Shown piece by piece: positions 17,458 through 27,123 of a stretch of 54,721 nucleotides of DNA. A model generated the notes under the pieces. It searched no databases and had not been told where the DNA came from. It saw only the letters and a program-made list of their open reading frames with translations. The stretch is from the NCBI GenBank assembly GCA_026986725.1, contig JALSOA010000030.1:1-54721 (forward strand), written 5' to 3'. The stretch is from Acidobacteriota bacterium (GTDB lineage Bacteria; Acidobacteriota; Holophagae; Thermotomaculales; Thermotomaculaceae). Both the position numbers and the translations under genes were made by a program. How positions within the stretch are numbered: the stretch's first letter is position 1; each line of letters opens with the position of its first letter.

Positions 17458-19131
17458 CTAATTTTTTTTCTGCAAGGGTAAGGGGACATAAACCCTCGCA
17501 ATTCCAGGGTACCACTTGAACATTCCAAGTGGAGAGGGTTTTAAATTTCTGTACCTTTTATGAGCAAGCACAAGGGCAGAAGGGTAAAAAAGGAACAGGT
17601 ACGGCTGCTCCCTGTAAAGTATATCCTGTATCCTGAAACAAATGTTCAATCTTACCTCAGGGTCAAAGGTGGTGTTGAGTTTTTTAATAAGACCATCTAT
17701 TTCACTATTATAATACCGGTTCATGTTCATAGAATAACCATTCTTTGATGGTTTTGAAAACATGTTAACCAGGTATGAAGGGCTCGGGTAAATCATCCAG
17801 CCAAAAAGCACCCCATCGTAATCCAGAGAGGCCATCTTTTTATTGAACACTCCAGGTTCTTCACAATCAATAATCAGTTTAACCCCCGCCTTTTTGCAGT
17901 TTTCCTGCAAAAAAACCGGAACTCTATTATAAATGGACAAACCTGAGCGAGTTAACAACCTTATAGTCAAAGGCTTACCATCCTTATCCTCAAGATAACC
18001 ATCACCATTGCTATCCATATACCCTGCTCCATTTAAAAGTTGTCTGGCCTTTTTTAAATCAAATGGAAATGGAGTCAGATTTTTGTTAAAAAATTTACTT
18101 TGAGGATGAATTGGACTTACCGCAACCTTAAACAGACCAAAAAAAGCCAGCCTGTTAAACCTTTGAAGGTCGGAAAGGTATGCAATCGCGAGTCTGACAT
18201 TTCTGTCTTTCATCGGCTTTTTGTGCACATTCCATGCAATGTAATAGAATGCAAGCACATAGTACCTGTATTTATCAAAGTTCTTTTCTATTTCAGGTAA
18301 CCCTGTTTTGAATTTATATATTGTGGTATCAATGGGAAGTATGTCAAACTCTCCCTTTTTCAACCTTTCAAAATCAACACTCATGCTTCCTGATTTTAAA
18401 TAAACTATTCTGTCAAGGTAAGGCCTCCCAAGAAAATAATCTTTATTGGCCTCAAGTACTATCTCTCTGTCTTTGATCCACTTTACAAGTTTAAAAGGCC
18501 CCGTTCCAACAGGCATTTTGTTGGCAGGATTGTTTTTCAAAGTGTACTTCTTCGTATTGTAAATATGTTCAGGCAAAATATAATAATCAATGAAATAATC
18601 CATAATAAATGGTTCCGGTTTTTTAAACAAAAATTCAACAGTGTATTTATCAATAATCCTGACTTTCTTTAAATTATTCATGATTTTAGCAATATCCTCT
18701 AAATCATTGGCAGGGTCAAAAATACAATCGTAAGTAAACTTAACATCCTTTGAAGTAAATTCAACTCCATCAGAAAATTTCACCCCTCTTCTTAAATGAA
18801 AAACAATTGAGGTATGATCTTTATTGACTTTCCAGTTTCTGGCAAGTCTTGGCACAACCTCCAATTTATTGTTGTAAGAAACAAGAGAATCTGAGATTAA
18901 ATAGATTATCTCCCCCTCATTGGCATTTCTGTAAGTTAAAAAGTTTAAAGTAAATATATCATCTGCCAATGGAGTTACAATGCTATCCCCATACGCAGGC
19001 TTTTTTAAAAGTGATTCAATATCCACAGGTTTAATTGCCCCTGAGGAAGCAGACAGATTAGATGTTTTTTCACTTTTACCGCAGGAAACAAGAATAATCA
19101 GTAAAATTAAAACAAAAAACCTTTTAACCAT
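17458..19131 (-). CDS. Extracellular solute-binding lipoprotein, family 5 (oligopeptide type)
   Basis: 557 residues from the ATG at 19131, directly behind GGAGGGGAGG; an open frame extends to 19176. The N-terminus MVKRFFVLILLIILVSCGK is a lipoprotein signal with lipobox LVSC, so the protein is membrane-anchored in the periplasm. Family-5 features: WKVNKDHTSIVFHLRRGVKF near residue 95, SDGVEFTSKDVKFTYD, VGTGPFKLVKW, and a C-terminal LNICFRIQDILYREQPYLFLF. Ligand may be a peptide, but family 5 also binds nickel, sugars and haem. It feeds the two permeases downstream. Confidence 0.93.
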   Translation of the reverse strand: MVKRFFVLILLIILVSCGKSEKTSNLSASSGAIKPVDIESLLKKPAYGDSIVTPLADDIFTLNFLTYRNANEGEIIYLISDSLVSYNNKLEVVPRLARNWKVNKDHTSIVFHLRRGVKFSDGVEFTSKDVKFTYDCIFDPANDLEDIAKIMNNLKKVRIIDKYTVEFLFKKPEPFIMDYFIDYYILPEHIYNTKKYTLKNNPANKMPVGTGPFKLVKWIKDREIVLEANKDYFLGRPYLDRIVYLKSGSMSVDFERLKKGEFDILPIDTTIYKFKTGLPEIEKNFDKYRYYVLAFYYIAWNVHKKPMKDRNVRLAIAYLSDLQRFNRLAFFGLFKVAVSPIHPQSKFFNKNLTPFPFDLKKARQLLNGAGYMDSNGDGYLEDKDGKPLTIRLLTRSGLSIYNRVPVFLQENCKKAGVKLIIDCEEPGVFNKKMASLDYDGVLFGWMIYPSPSYLVNMFSKPSKNGYSMNMNRYYNSEIDGLIKKLNTTFDPEVRLNICFRIQDILYREQPYLFLFYPSALVLAHKRYRNLKPSPLGMFKWYPGIARVYVPLPLQKKN

Positions 19132-19537
19132 CCTCCCCTCCAAAAACAAAGGGAGCAGCAAAGAAAAAATAGCCAACTGTTAAAGCTGCAAAACCAATTG
19201 AATACCTTAAATAACCACCTAACAAAAAGTATATAAAACCAAAAATAAGTGGAATATCGTACAACACATAAACAACCATTTTCGCCTGATGTTTATTTTT
19301 TATTTTCAAGTATATTTTTCTTGCAAAAACTGGCAAAATTATTGAGAAACCACTAAATATATAACCCAACCCTTCAACTATCCTCTTATCAACTATTGAG
19401 TGAATCTTTTTATGTATCAGAAGCATCACAATAATTAGAAAAACAGAGTTCAGCACATTTAAGATAAAACCCACAACCACTTCAATATTAATATTCTTTT
19501 CTTTCACTTCCATCATATTCCCATCTGATTTTTCCAT
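19124..19537 (-). CDS. Small membrane protein of unknown function
   Basis: 137 residues with four predicted hydrophobic helices (about 18-42, 55-72, 85-108, 112-132) and a polar N-terminus. I recognise no family; the size and helix layout only faintly recall AtpI-like proteins. Its 3' end overlaps the start of the solute-binding lipoprotein by eight bases, implying coupling to the ABC system, and it begins just 11 bases after the upstream glycosyltransferase. The start is uncertain: Met8 or Met9 also possible, since the first ATG lacks a clear ribosome-binding site. Confidence 0.7.
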   Translation of the reverse strand: MEKSDGNMMEVKEKNINIEVVVGFILNVLNSVFLIIVMLLIHKKIHSIVDKRIVEGLGYIFSGFSIILPVFARKIYLKIKNKHQAKMVVYVLYDIPLIFGFIYFLLGGYLRYSIGFAALTVGYFFFAAPFVFGGEDG

Positions 19538-19548
19538 AGTTTATTTTA

Positions 19549-20571
19549 TTATCTTTTAAATGCAAGTTCAACCGGGGAAAGAAAAAAAGCCTTCAGGAAC
19601 CTGCAAAATTCAAATCCACCCATCTTAAACAAACTTCTATTCTCCTTTCTCTTTTTCAAAAATTTACGAATGGAAAACAAAGCATCAACATTGGCTGAAA
19701 TCAAAATCTTTAAAAGAGCAAAAGAAGAGTGCTCCCTTGCAAATTCTCCGGCACTTCCCTTTTTCAAAAAAACTGACACCGCCTGAAAAAAATACCTTAC
19801 AAAGGTAAAAACAGGGGAAAAAACTAAACATAAAAAAGGGAAGTTTTTTATAAGAACGAAAACTCTATTTCTTTCAACATAAAATGCCTTCATAGAGCTG
19901 TAAAGGCCAGATATGGCAGAATGATTATGATATACAATCGCCTTATGGGTGTAATAACACCTGTACCCAGCCCTTAAATACCTCAATCCAAGGTCTGTAT
20001 CCTCACCATAAAGAAAAAAATCTTCATCAAAAAAGCCACATTCGTCGATTACACTTCTCTTGAAACAGGCAGCACACCCGTCAGGAATCAAAACATACCC
20101 ATCAACAAGATATTTTTTGCTCAACTTCTCCATACAGCCTCTTCCCCTGTTGATACCATCTGGATAAAGAAGGTGTCCTCCTGCCTTGTCAATTGTATCC
20201 GGCGAGTTTTTTAATAAAATCAATGGGGCAACCATTCCTATCTTTGCATCAATATTAAAAGGCTTTACAATCTCTTTCAAAAAATCTCTGTCAACCTCGG
20301 CATCGTTATTTAAAATAACAATAAACTTCCCTGAAGATTTCCTAAAGCCAACATTGTTTGCATAGCCAAATCCATAGTTTTTATCTAAAAAAACAACTTT
20401 TATCTTCTTTTCGTTCAGGCTCTCCAAAAATATTTTTGATTTGTCTTCCGAATTATTATCAACAACTATTATTTCAAAATCTTCAAAACTCTGGTTTAAA
20501 ACAGATTCAATACAGGGCTCAATATAACCCTGGCCATTGTAATTAACTATAATAACCGATACGAGAGGCAT
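19549..20571 (-). CDS. Glycosyltransferase family 2, rhamnosyltransferase-like
   Basis: 340 residues. An N-terminal GT-A fold: VSVIIVNYNGQGYIEPCIES, IIVVDNNSEDKS, NNVGFRKSSGKFIVILNNDAEVD (the NND in place of DXD is typical of WbbL-like rhamnosyltransferases), and GFFDEDFFLYGEDTDLGLR as acceptor-side motif. The C-terminal 90 residues are hydrophobic/basic and may associate with the membrane. It probably adds a sugar, possibly rhamnose made by the rfb genes of this window (inference), to a surface polysaccharide. Five bases separate it from the upstream glycosyltransferase. Confidence 0.9.
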   Translation of the reverse strand: MPLVSVIIVNYNGQGYIEPCIESVLNQSFEDFEIIVVDNNSEDKSKIFLESLNEKKIKVVFLDKNYGFGYANNVGFRKSSGKFIVILNNDAEVDRDFLKEIVKPFNIDAKIGMVAPLILLKNSPDTIDKAGGHLLYPDGINRGRGCMEKLSKKYLVDGYVLIPDGCAACFKRSVIDECGFFDEDFFLYGEDTDLGLRYLRAGYRCYYTHKAIVYHNHSAISGLYSSMKAFYVERNRVFVLIKNFPFLCLVFSPVFTFVRYFFQAVSVFLKKGSAGEFAREHSSFALLKILISANVDALFSIRKFLKKRKENRSLFKMGGFEFCRFLKAFFLSPVELAFKR

Positions 20572-20576
20572 ATCTC

Positions 20577-21251
20577 TTAAGGAAATAACCTTTTTCTGAA
20601 AAGAAAAAGAAGGTTAACAATCCCGTCTCTCCATGGTCTTAACTTTATCTCTCCCTTTCTTGCAGAGTACTTTATATGTTCTTCTTTAAAAGTGATACTT
20701 TTATTCCTTAAAGCCTCAATCTTTATCTCCTCCGAAAAAGCCATTCCATTGCTTCTCAACTTCATTAGAGGAAGAACCGCCCTTTTAAACACCCACATCC
20801 CGGATTGCGAATCCTCAATAGGGGTTTTAAAAAGTATAGCCATTGCAAAGGAAAGTATCTTGTTTCCTATCCAGTGCTTAAAAGACATTGCCTCAGCATT
20901 CATAATTGGGAACCTGCAACAGGACAAAAAATCAACATTATAATCAAAAAATGTATCAAGCAATCTTTGCAGGTCTTTTATAGGATACGAATGATCCCCA
21001 TCAAGGGTTACAATTATATCTCCCTTCGCCTTTGAAAAACCAGTTTTGTAAGCCCTGCCATAGCCTCTCTGAAACTCTCTTACTACACTTGCCCCCTTTT
21101 TCTCGGCAATCTCTGCAGTTCTGTCTTCAGAGTTGTTGTCAACAACTATAACATCGTCCACAAAATCAGGAACATCATCCAGAACCTTGCCAATAGCATC
21201 CTCTTCGTTTAAACATGGTATTACAACCGTTATGCTTTTCCCTTTATACAA
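20577..21251 (-). CDS. Glycosyltransferase family 2, polyprenyl-phosphate (DPM1-like) type
   Basis: About 224 residues. ITVVIPCLNEEDAIGKVL, VIVVDNNSEDRTAEIA, GYGRAYKTGFSKAKGDIIV and TLDGDHSYPIKDL (metal-binding DGD) define the dolichyl/undecaprenyl-phosphate glycosyltransferase subgroup; there is no C-terminal membrane pair, so it acts at the cytoplasmic membrane surface. The open frame can start at GTG 21263, but GGAGG followed by five bases precedes TTG 21251, giving MYKGKSITVV, which I prefer; either way it overlaps the upstream membrane-protein gene. It likely charges a lipid carrier with a hexose. Confidence 0.9.
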   Translation of the reverse strand: MYKGKSITVVIPCLNEEDAIGKVLDDVPDFVDDVIVVDNNSEDRTAEIAEKKGASVVREFQRGYGRAYKTGFSKAKGDIIVTLDGDHSYPIKDLQRLLDTFFDYNVDFLSCCRFPIMNAEAMSFKHWIGNKILSFAMAILFKTPIEDSQSGMWVFKRAVLPLMKLRSNGMAFSEEIKIEALRNKSITFKEEHIKYSARKGEIKLRPWRDGIVNLLFLFRKRLFP

Positions 21252-22125
21252 CCTTACCTCCACCCATAACCTTTATCTTTTTCCTAAAATCAAACCAGAA
21301 ATCAAAAATCCCTGTAAAAGCAAGTATTACAGGTATCGGGTAAATAAATATTAACACAATTAAAAATGCTTTTGCAAAACCCTTTATATTTAACACATTA
21401 AACACAAAAAACAAAATGGATAATCCCTGAATAAAAAAGACAAAAAAAATAAAAAACCCGATAGTTGCAAACAAAACTCCAATCTCACCTTTTAAATAGC
21501 CAGAAAACCAAAAAAAATTCAAAAGGATCATAAAAAAAATTGTAAAAATCACAAAGTAAACAGGTGTCTTAAACTGATGAAACTCGGAAGAAAACCCGGT
21601 ATCTTTAATAAAAAAAAGCATATTGAAAACAAAAACAACTCCTTCGGTTAAAAACATGATCCCATAAAAAAGATAAAATAGAATATTTTTAAGATATTCA
21701 GCATCCCCTTTTGAAACATTGTTTAACTGTAAGAATTTATCTATAACCATTGAAAAAGCAGTGGTTCCTGACATTCGGTAAAAGCCAAAGAAAAAAGACA
21801 CCAAAATTAAAAACATCAAAATGGCTGCTGGGAAAAACCTTTCAAAAAAGTTCATCCATTTTAACCTCAAAAGGGAAACGAAGAGTATAGAAGGATAAAC
21901 CAGACAACAATAGTGTAACAATGAAAAGAATAAGTTAAACCTGTCAGGTGCAAGAAAAAAAATAAAGGGGAAAGGCAGAAAAGAAAAAAGAAAAAAATAT
22001 GGTATGGGAAATTTATCTCTATAAACAAAAATGGGGGCTGGCAAAAACAATGCCATAGGCCCCATAAAATTCAAAGCAACTATAAGAAAAACAAAGAAAA
22101 TATAATCTTTGAAATCGCTTTTCAT
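21244..22125 (-). CDS. Multi-pass membrane protein, DUF2232 (YybS)-like by context
   Basis: 293 residues, very rich in Phe, with about eight hydrophobic helices and hardly any soluble loops. Its first codon overlaps the stop of rpsR by one base. In many bacteria a DUF2232/YybS membrane protein lies next to rpsF-rpsR, and length and helix count fit; the assignment rests mainly on that synteny. Expected rplI, the usual neighbour of this cluster, is absent here. Function of the family is unknown. Confidence 0.7.
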   Translation of the reverse strand: MKSDFKDYIFFVFLIVALNFMGPMALFLPAPIFVYRDKFPIPYFFLFSFLPFPFIFFLAPDRFNLFFSLLHYCCLVYPSILFVSLLRLKWMNFFERFFPAAILMFLILVSFFFGFYRMSGTTAFSMVIDKFLQLNNVSKGDAEYLKNILFYLFYGIMFLTEGVVFVFNMLFFIKDTGFSSEFHQFKTPVYFVIFTIFFMILLNFFWFSGYLKGEIGVLFATIGFFIFFVFFIQGLSILFFVFNVLNIKGFAKAFLIVLIFIYPIPVILAFTGIFDFWFDFRKKIKVMGGGKVV

Positions 22126-22367
22126 TACTGAGTGACAAAGGGCAAAAGTGCCATAATCCTTGCCCTTTTAATAGCCCTTGTCAACCTTCTCTGGTGCTTG
22201 GGACAGGTTCCCGTTGCTCTTCTTGGTGAGATCATGGCACCTTCAAGAAGGTAATTTTTTAAAGTATCAACATCCTTATAATCTATTACCTCAATACCCT
22301 GAGCACAGAATTTGCAATATTTTTTCTTTTTAACAAAGTATCTCTTTTTCTGGTTCTGGCTAGCCAT
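22125..22367 (-). CDS. rpsR: 30S ribosomal protein S18
   Basis: 80 residues with the S18 core: [40 protein letters not shown] and [22 protein letters not shown] plus the later CPKH make a possible zinc-binding (C+) form of S18. It binds S6 on the platform of the small subunit. ATG with GGAGAG upstream, two bases after the rpsF stop. Confidence 0.98.
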   Translation of the reverse strand: MASQNQKKRYFVKKKKYCKFCAQGIEVIDYKDVDTLKNYLLEGAMISPRRATGTCPKHQRRLTRAIKRARIMALLPFVTQ

Positions 22368-22369
22368 TT

Positions 22370-22771
22370 TTACTCTCCTTTCTCAACAGTTGCTTCTTCT
22401 TTTGGTTGTTCCAATTCCTCTTCATTATTCACTTTCTTCATTCTCTTTGCCCTTTTCTTCTCTTCCCTTGCCTTTAATTTAATATCATGGTCAAGGTTGA
22501 CAATAATGTGCCTCAAAACCTTTTCATCCAGTCTCAATTTTCTGTCAACTTCACTTACATTTGTCTTTTCAAGATCAAATTCAATAAGGACATAGATCCC
22601 CTCGTTAAGTTTTTTGATTGGGTAAGCAAGCACCCTTTTCCCCCATTTGTCAATCTTTCTGATCTTGCCTTCCAGATTCTCAATGGTGGAAGTAATCTTC
22701 TCCACTATACCGTCAACCTCTTCATCAGTTAAAGAGGGAAGAACAATAAAAAGTGTTTCATAAACCGACAT
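22370..22771 (-). CDS. rpsF: 30S ribosomal protein S6
   Basis: 133 residues from the ATG at 22771 (AAGGAGG five bases upstream); the frame is open to 22822 but the S6 sequence begins [14 protein letters not shown]. Core motifs: [22 protein letters not shown] and [20 protein letters not shown]. The C-terminal 30 residues are a Lys/Glu-rich tail. S6 dimerises with S18, encoded next. The leader contains a strong hairpin (22797-22820). Confidence 0.97.
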   Translation of the reverse strand: MSVYETLFIVLPSLTDEEVDGIVEKITSTIENLEGKIRKIDKWGKRVLAYPIKKLNEGIYVLIEFDLEKTNVSEVDRKLRLDEKVLRHIIVNLDHDIKLKAREEKKRAKRMKKVNNEEELEQPKEEATVEKGE

Positions 22772-22796
22772 TAAGTCCTCCTTATGGTTTTTTAAA

Positions 22797-22820
22797 GGGG
22801 ATAGCACCAGGGCTATCCCC
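22797..22820 (-). terminator. Strong hairpin between hppA and rpsF (attenuator or weak terminator)
   Basis: A 9-bp perfect stem (GGGGATAGC / GCTATCCCC) with a six-base loop lies 19 bases past the hppA stop and about 25 bases before the rpsF start. Only three U's follow in the minus direction, so full termination is doubtful. It may be an r-protein leader element or an RNA-processing site; I could not match it to the known S6:S18 leader consensus. Confidence 0.5.
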
Positions 22821-22839
22821 AAGGATTCACGAAATTATA

Positions 22840-24882
22840 TCAGAGCAAAGGTGCAATTACAAGAGCAACAACACTCATAAGTTTAATTAAAATGTTCAGG
22901 GAAGGACCCGCGGTATCCTTAAACGGGTCTCCAACAGTATCACCAACAACCGCTGCCTTGTGTGCATCAGATCCTTTCCCTCCAAATTCACCTGTTTCAA
23001 TAAACTTCTTTGCATTGTCCCAGGCTCCACCTGCATTCGCCATAAATATAGCAAGAACAACACCTGAAACAGTGACGCCAGCAAGCAAACCACCGAGCAT
23101 TTCCTTGCTTATATAACCAAAAACAACAGGAGTAATTATTGCAAGCAAACCAGGAACTATCATTCTCTTAATTGCCGCAGCAGTAGATATGTCAACACAC
23201 TTTGCGTAATCAGCCTTAACTCCCTCTTTTCCCTCCAACAGTCCTTTTATCTCCTTAAATTGCCTCCTTACCTCTTCAATCATATCAAAAGCAGCATTTC
23301 CAACAGCCTTCATAGCCATTGAGGAAAACAGGAACGGCATCATAGCACCAATAAAGAGCCCTGCCATAACATACGGGTTTGCAACATTTATTGACTTTAT
23401 CCCCGCAGTGTGCATGTATGCATTAAATAGAGCAAGTGCAGTTAAGGCAGCGGATCCTATGGCAAAGCCCTTGCCAATGGCGGCAGTGGTATTCCCCACA
23501 GCATCCAATTTATCAGTGATGCTTCTTACTTCTTTTCCAAGGTGCGCCATCTCTGCAATACCGCCAGCATTATCCGCAATAGGACCGTAAGCATCAACAG
23601 CAAGCTGAATACCGGTTGTTGCAAGCATACCAAGAGCAGCAATTGCAATACCGTAAAGATGTGCAAACCTGTAAGCAACAATGATGGCAATAGCCAGAAC
23701 AACAATAGGGGCGGCAGTTGACTGCATTCCAACGGCAAGTCCAGAGATGATGTTTGTTGCAGCACCTGTTTGAGAATCCTTTGCAATTGCCTGAGCATGC
23801 TTCTTTGATTCCGCAGTATAGTACTCAGTAAGCAAACCTATAAGTATCCCTGCAACAAGTCCAGCAACAACGGCAATGAAAACATTAAGAGCATTTGAAG
23901 GAGCAAAGTATTTTATTATAAAGTACGAAAAGATGGTCATAAATATTCCCGCCCCGAATGTCCCTGTGTTTAAAGCAGCCTGAGGGTTTCCCCCCTCTTT
24001 TGTTTTAACAAAGAATGTTCCTATAATTGAAACAATTATTCCGACGCCTGCAAGTGCAAGGGGTAAAACAGTATAATTGAAAGCATTGTTTGGCATTGCA
24101 GCCCCAAGCACCATTGAACCTATTATCGCACCAACATAAGATTCAAAAAGATCGGCACCCATACCTGCCACATCACCCACATTATCTCCCACATTGTCTG
24201 CAATAACAGCAGGGTTTCTCGGATCATCTTCAGGAATTCCTGCCTCTACTTTACCCACAAGGTCTGCACCAACATCCGCTGCTTTGGTGTAAATTCCTCC
24301 ACCGACCCTTGCAAAAAGGGCAATAGATGATGCTCCAAGTGAAAATCCGCTTAAAACGGTTAAAATCTTTTCAAGGATCTTTTGATTTTGAAAATCGTAA
24401 CCAAAGAACTTGATGTAAACAATAAAAAGAACACTCAATCCAAGGACACCAAGCCCGACAACAGCCATTCCCATCACTGTTCCACCGGAAAATGCAACCT
24501 TCAAAGCCTCAACTATTCCGCTTTTTTTAGCAGCGTTTGTCGTTCTCACATTCGAAAGTGTGGCAACCTTCATACCAAAGTAACCTGCCAAAGCAGAGCA
24601 GGTTGCCCCTATTACGAAAGACAATGCAACAAGTGGACTGCTTTCAGGATTGGAGTAATTTCCAAGAACAAGCAATGCCGCAACTATAACAACAAAGATC
24701 GAAAGAACCCTGTACTCTCTGCTCAAAAAAGCCATTGCCCCTTCCCCTATATGAGAAGAGATCTCACTCATAATAGCATCTCCCTCTTCCTGCCCGGAAA
24801 TCCAGGAAGTCTTGTAAAAAGCAAAGAGTAATCCAAGAACCCCTGCTACAGGAATAAAATAGAGCAACTGGTTAATAGTCAC
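22840..24882 (-). CDS. hppA: Membrane-bound ion-pumping pyrophosphatase, K+-dependent type
   Basis: 680 residues with about 16 transmembrane helices. Active-site motifs: [40 protein letters not shown], and C-terminal [19 protein letters not shown]. The determinant [10 protein letters not shown] has Ala where K+-independent enzymes have Lys, so it should need K+; K+-dependent enzymes pump H+, Na+ or both. It hydrolyses PPi and energises the membrane. The GTG start has GGAGGG at correct spacing. It is in a translation-machinery operon, which produces much PPi. Confidence 0.96.
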   Translation of the reverse strand: MTINQLLYFIPVAGVLGLLFAFYKTSWISGQEEGDAIMSEISSHIGEGAMAFLSREYRVLSIFVVIVAALLVLGNYSNPESSPLVALSFVIGATCSALAGYFGMKVATLSNVRTTNAAKKSGIVEALKVAFSGGTVMGMAVVGLGVLGLSVLFIVYIKFFGYDFQNQKILEKILTVLSGFSLGASSIALFARVGGGIYTKAADVGADLVGKVEAGIPEDDPRNPAVIADNVGDNVGDVAGMGADLFESYVGAIIGSMVLGAAMPNNAFNYTVLPLALAGVGIIVSIIGTFFVKTKEGGNPQAALNTGTFGAGIFMTIFSYFIIKYFAPSNALNVFIAVVAGLVAGILIGLLTEYYTAESKKHAQAIAKDSQTGAATNIISGLAVGMQSTAAPIVVLAIAIIVAYRFAHLYGIAIAALGMLATTGIQLAVDAYGPIADNAGGIAEMAHLGKEVRSITDKLDAVGNTTAAIGKGFAIGSAALTALALFNAYMHTAGIKSINVANPYVMAGLFIGAMMPFLFSSMAMKAVGNAAFDMIEEVRRQFKEIKGLLEGKEGVKADYAKCVDISTAAAIKRMIVPGLLAIITPVVFGYISKEMLGGLLAGVTVSGVVLAIFMANAGGAWDNAKKFIETGEFGGKGSDAHKAAVVGDTVGDPFKDTAGPSLNILIKLMSVVALVIAPLL

Positions 24883-24898
24883 TTAAACCCTCCTTTTA

Positions 24899-25471
24899 TT
24901 ATTTTGTATTTACAAACTTCATAGCCCTGTTTAAATCGCCATCACAAAAAAGGATTTCAATACCCTTAACTCCCTTTTTAAAAGCATTTACATAAAGGGT
25001 TTCCTCATCTTCCTCAAATCTTTCAAGGACATAGGATGCAAGAGGAACATCCTTTATTCTTTCGGTTTTTATACCAAATCTCAATCTCAAAAAATCAGTG
25101 CTTCCAAGCGTTTCAATTATATGCTTCAAACCCCTGTGTCCTCCATGTCCTCCACCTTTTTTCAATCTAACATCACCTGCATCAAGATCCTTATCATCAT
25201 GGCAAACAATGAGTGAACCTTCATTCACTTTATAATAATTCATTACCTCTTTAATGGCAAGTCCACTTAAATTCATATATGTATCAGGTTTAACAAGAAT
25301 AACTTTTTCATTACAATGGAAGATTATATCATAGTAAAAGTGAAATTTCTTTTTAAAGTTGCACGGAGTATTTAAACTATCACAATAAAAATCCAAAAAA
25401 AGAAATCCGAGATTGTGCCTTGTAAAGGCATACTTCAATCCCGGATTACCAAGACCAACCAATATCTTCAT
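24899..25471 (-). CDS. pth: Peptidyl-tRNA hydrolase
   Basis: 190 residues. KILVGLGNPGLKYAFTRHNLGF carries the catalytic His and binding Asn; VKPDTYMNLSG, VCHDDKDLDAGDVRLKKGGG and GHRGLKHIIETLGSTDFLRLR complete the Pth signature. It cleaves peptidyl-tRNA released from stalled ribosomes. Ten bases after rplY, preserving the widespread prs-rplY-pth order. Confidence 0.97.
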   Translation of the reverse strand: MKILVGLGNPGLKYAFTRHNLGFLFLDFYCDSLNTPCNFKKKFHFYYDIIFHCNEKVILVKPDTYMNLSGLAIKEVMNYYKVNEGSLIVCHDDKDLDAGDVRLKKGGGHGGHRGLKHIIETLGSTDFLRLRFGIKTERIKDVPLASYVLERFEEDEETLYVNAFKKGVKGIEILFCDGDLNRAMKFVNTK

Positions 25472-25480
25472 TTATAAAAA

Positions 25481-26125
25481 CTATTCTTCTTTTTCTTTCT
25501 TTCCCTTTGAAATTACCTCTGGTTCCTGCTCTTCTTCCTCTTCTTCTTTTATCTCCACCTCATGTGTCCTTATAGGCTCAACTTTAACAATAACAGTGTC
25601 AGGATGATCAACAAACTCGACATTAGGAACATCAAGGTCTTTAACCCTTATTGCATCATTCAAATGAAGGTCGGAAACATCAATCTCAATCGCTTTTGGA
25701 ATCTCAAGAACCTTAGCCTTCAATTCAACTTCCCTTTTGATCAGATCAAGCATACCACCTTCGTTCTTCACCCCGTAAGCAGTCCCCTTCACTTCAATTG
25801 GAACACTTACTTCAACTATCTGGTCAACATCAACCCTCATAAAATCAGCATGAAGTATTCTTTTTGAAATAGGATCAATCTGATAATCTTTGATCATCAC
25901 ATGCCTTTGCTTGTCGGTTCCAGCAAGTTTTAAAAGCCTTACAGTGTTCTCTCCAGTCTCTGCATGCAACATATCCCAGACATCCTTCTCTTTAATTGCA
26001 ATGGGAACAGGACCTCTCCCCCCACCGTAAACAATTCCAGGGACATATCCAGTTTCCCTCAACTTTCTGTTAGCATTTTTGCCAAGCCTTTCCCTTGGTT
26101 GAACCTCAATGTAATCCTGCTGCAT
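25481..26125 (-). CDS. rplY: 50S ribosomal protein L25/TL5/CTC
   Basis: About 214 residues from the ATG at 26125 (GGAGGAAACT upstream), eight codons inside the open frame. The long CTC/TL5 form: N-terminal L25 domain (ERLGKNANRKLRETGYVPGIVYG, HADFMRVD) that binds 5S rRNA, plus the C-terminal beta domain (VPIEVKGTAYGVKNEGG). The last 35 residues are an acidic then basic low-complexity tail (a Glu-rich run), an extension of uncertain role. Confidence 0.96.
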   Translation of the reverse strand: MQQDYIEVQPRERLGKNANRKLRETGYVPGIVYGGGRGPVPIAIKEKDVWDMLHAETGENTVRLLKLAGTDKQRHVMIKDYQIDPISKRILHADFMRVDVDQIVEVSVPIEVKGTAYGVKNEGGMLDLIKREVELKAKVLEIPKAIEIDVSDLHLNDAIRVKDLDVPNVEFVDHPDTVIVKVEPIRTHEVEIKEEEEEEQEPEVISKGKKEKEE

Positions 26126-26141
26126 AGTTTCCTCCGTATTT

Positions 26142-27101
26142 TTAATCAATAAATAGCGAACTTATGGAAGTTTCTTCGTGCGCCCTTTTAATTGCCTCTC
26201 CGAAGAGCTTTGCAACTGAAAGAACCTTGACCTTGCCCTTCCTATCCACGCTTTTATCAAATGGAATTGAATTTGTTATAAAAATCTTTTCAATACAGGA
26301 GTCGGTTATTCTGTCTATAGCCTTCCCCGATAACACCCCGTGAGATGCTGCAGCGAAAATTCTCAATGCTCCTCTTTCTTTCAATGCCCTTGCAGTTTTA
26401 ACAAGGGTACCTGCAGTATCAATAATATCATCAATGATTATTACATCTTTCCCATCAACATCTCCAACAACATTCATAACCTCTGCTTCATTTGCCTTCT
26501 CTCTTCTTTTATCCACAAGAACAAGGCTGGCATCAAGCCTTTTGGAATAAGCACGCGCCCTCTCTGCCCCTCCTGCATCAGGTGAAACGATACACAGGTT
26601 CTCAAACTCCATTGACCTGAAAAAGGGAATAAAAATTGCCGAAGCATAGAGATGGTCAACGGGGATATCAAAAAAACCCTGTATCTGATTTGCATGGAGA
26701 TCCATTGTAATCACCCTGTTAGCTCCAGCAGTTTCAAGGAGATCAGCAACAAGCTTTGCACTGATAGGGACTCTTGGTTTGTGCTTTCTATCCTGCCTTG
26801 CATAGCCAAAATAGGGAATAACCGCAGTAATCCTCACAGCACTTGCCCTTTTTAATGTATCAAGAATAATTAGCAATTCCATTAAGTTTTCATTCGCAGG
26901 ATAACATGTAGATTGAATTACAAAAACATCCGAACCCCTGACATTCTCTTTGATGTGACAGGATATTTCTCCGTCAGAAAACCTCGCTAACTCAATATCG
27001 CCAAGCCCCACCCCAACCTCTTCTTTCAAATAAAGGGCTATACTCTCAGCCAGAGCCGGATTGGAATTACCTGCAAATACCTTTAGCGGTGCATGTCTCA
27101 T
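26142..27101 (-). CDS. prs: Ribose-phosphate pyrophosphokinase
   Basis: 319 residues, standard length. LKVFAGNSNPALAESIALYL, YFGYARQDRKHKPRVPISAK (ATP/catalytic flexible loop), TMDLHANQIQGFFDIPVDHL, VSPDAGGAERARAYSKRL and the PRPP loop VIIIDDIIDTAGTLV are all intact. It makes PRPP from ribose-5-phosphate for purine, pyrimidine, His, Trp and NAD synthesis; the pyr genes of this window consume PRPP. The gene is 22 bases after a tRNA-Gln and 16 before rplY. Confidence 0.98.
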   Translation of the reverse strand: MRHAPLKVFAGNSNPALAESIALYLKEEVGVGLGDIELARFSDGEISCHIKENVRGSDVFVIQSTCYPANENLMELLIILDTLKRASAVRITAVIPYFGYARQDRKHKPRVPISAKLVADLLETAGANRVITMDLHANQIQGFFDIPVDHLYASAIFIPFFRSMEFENLCIVSPDAGGAERARAYSKRLDASLVLVDKRREKANEAEVMNVVGDVDGKDVIIIDDIIDTAGTLVKTARALKERGALRIFAAASHGVLSGKAIDRITDSCIEKIFITNSIPFDKSVDRKGKVKVLSVAKLFGEAIKRAHEETSISSLFID

Positions 27102-27123
27102 TTTCTTCTCTCAATCTGAATTA

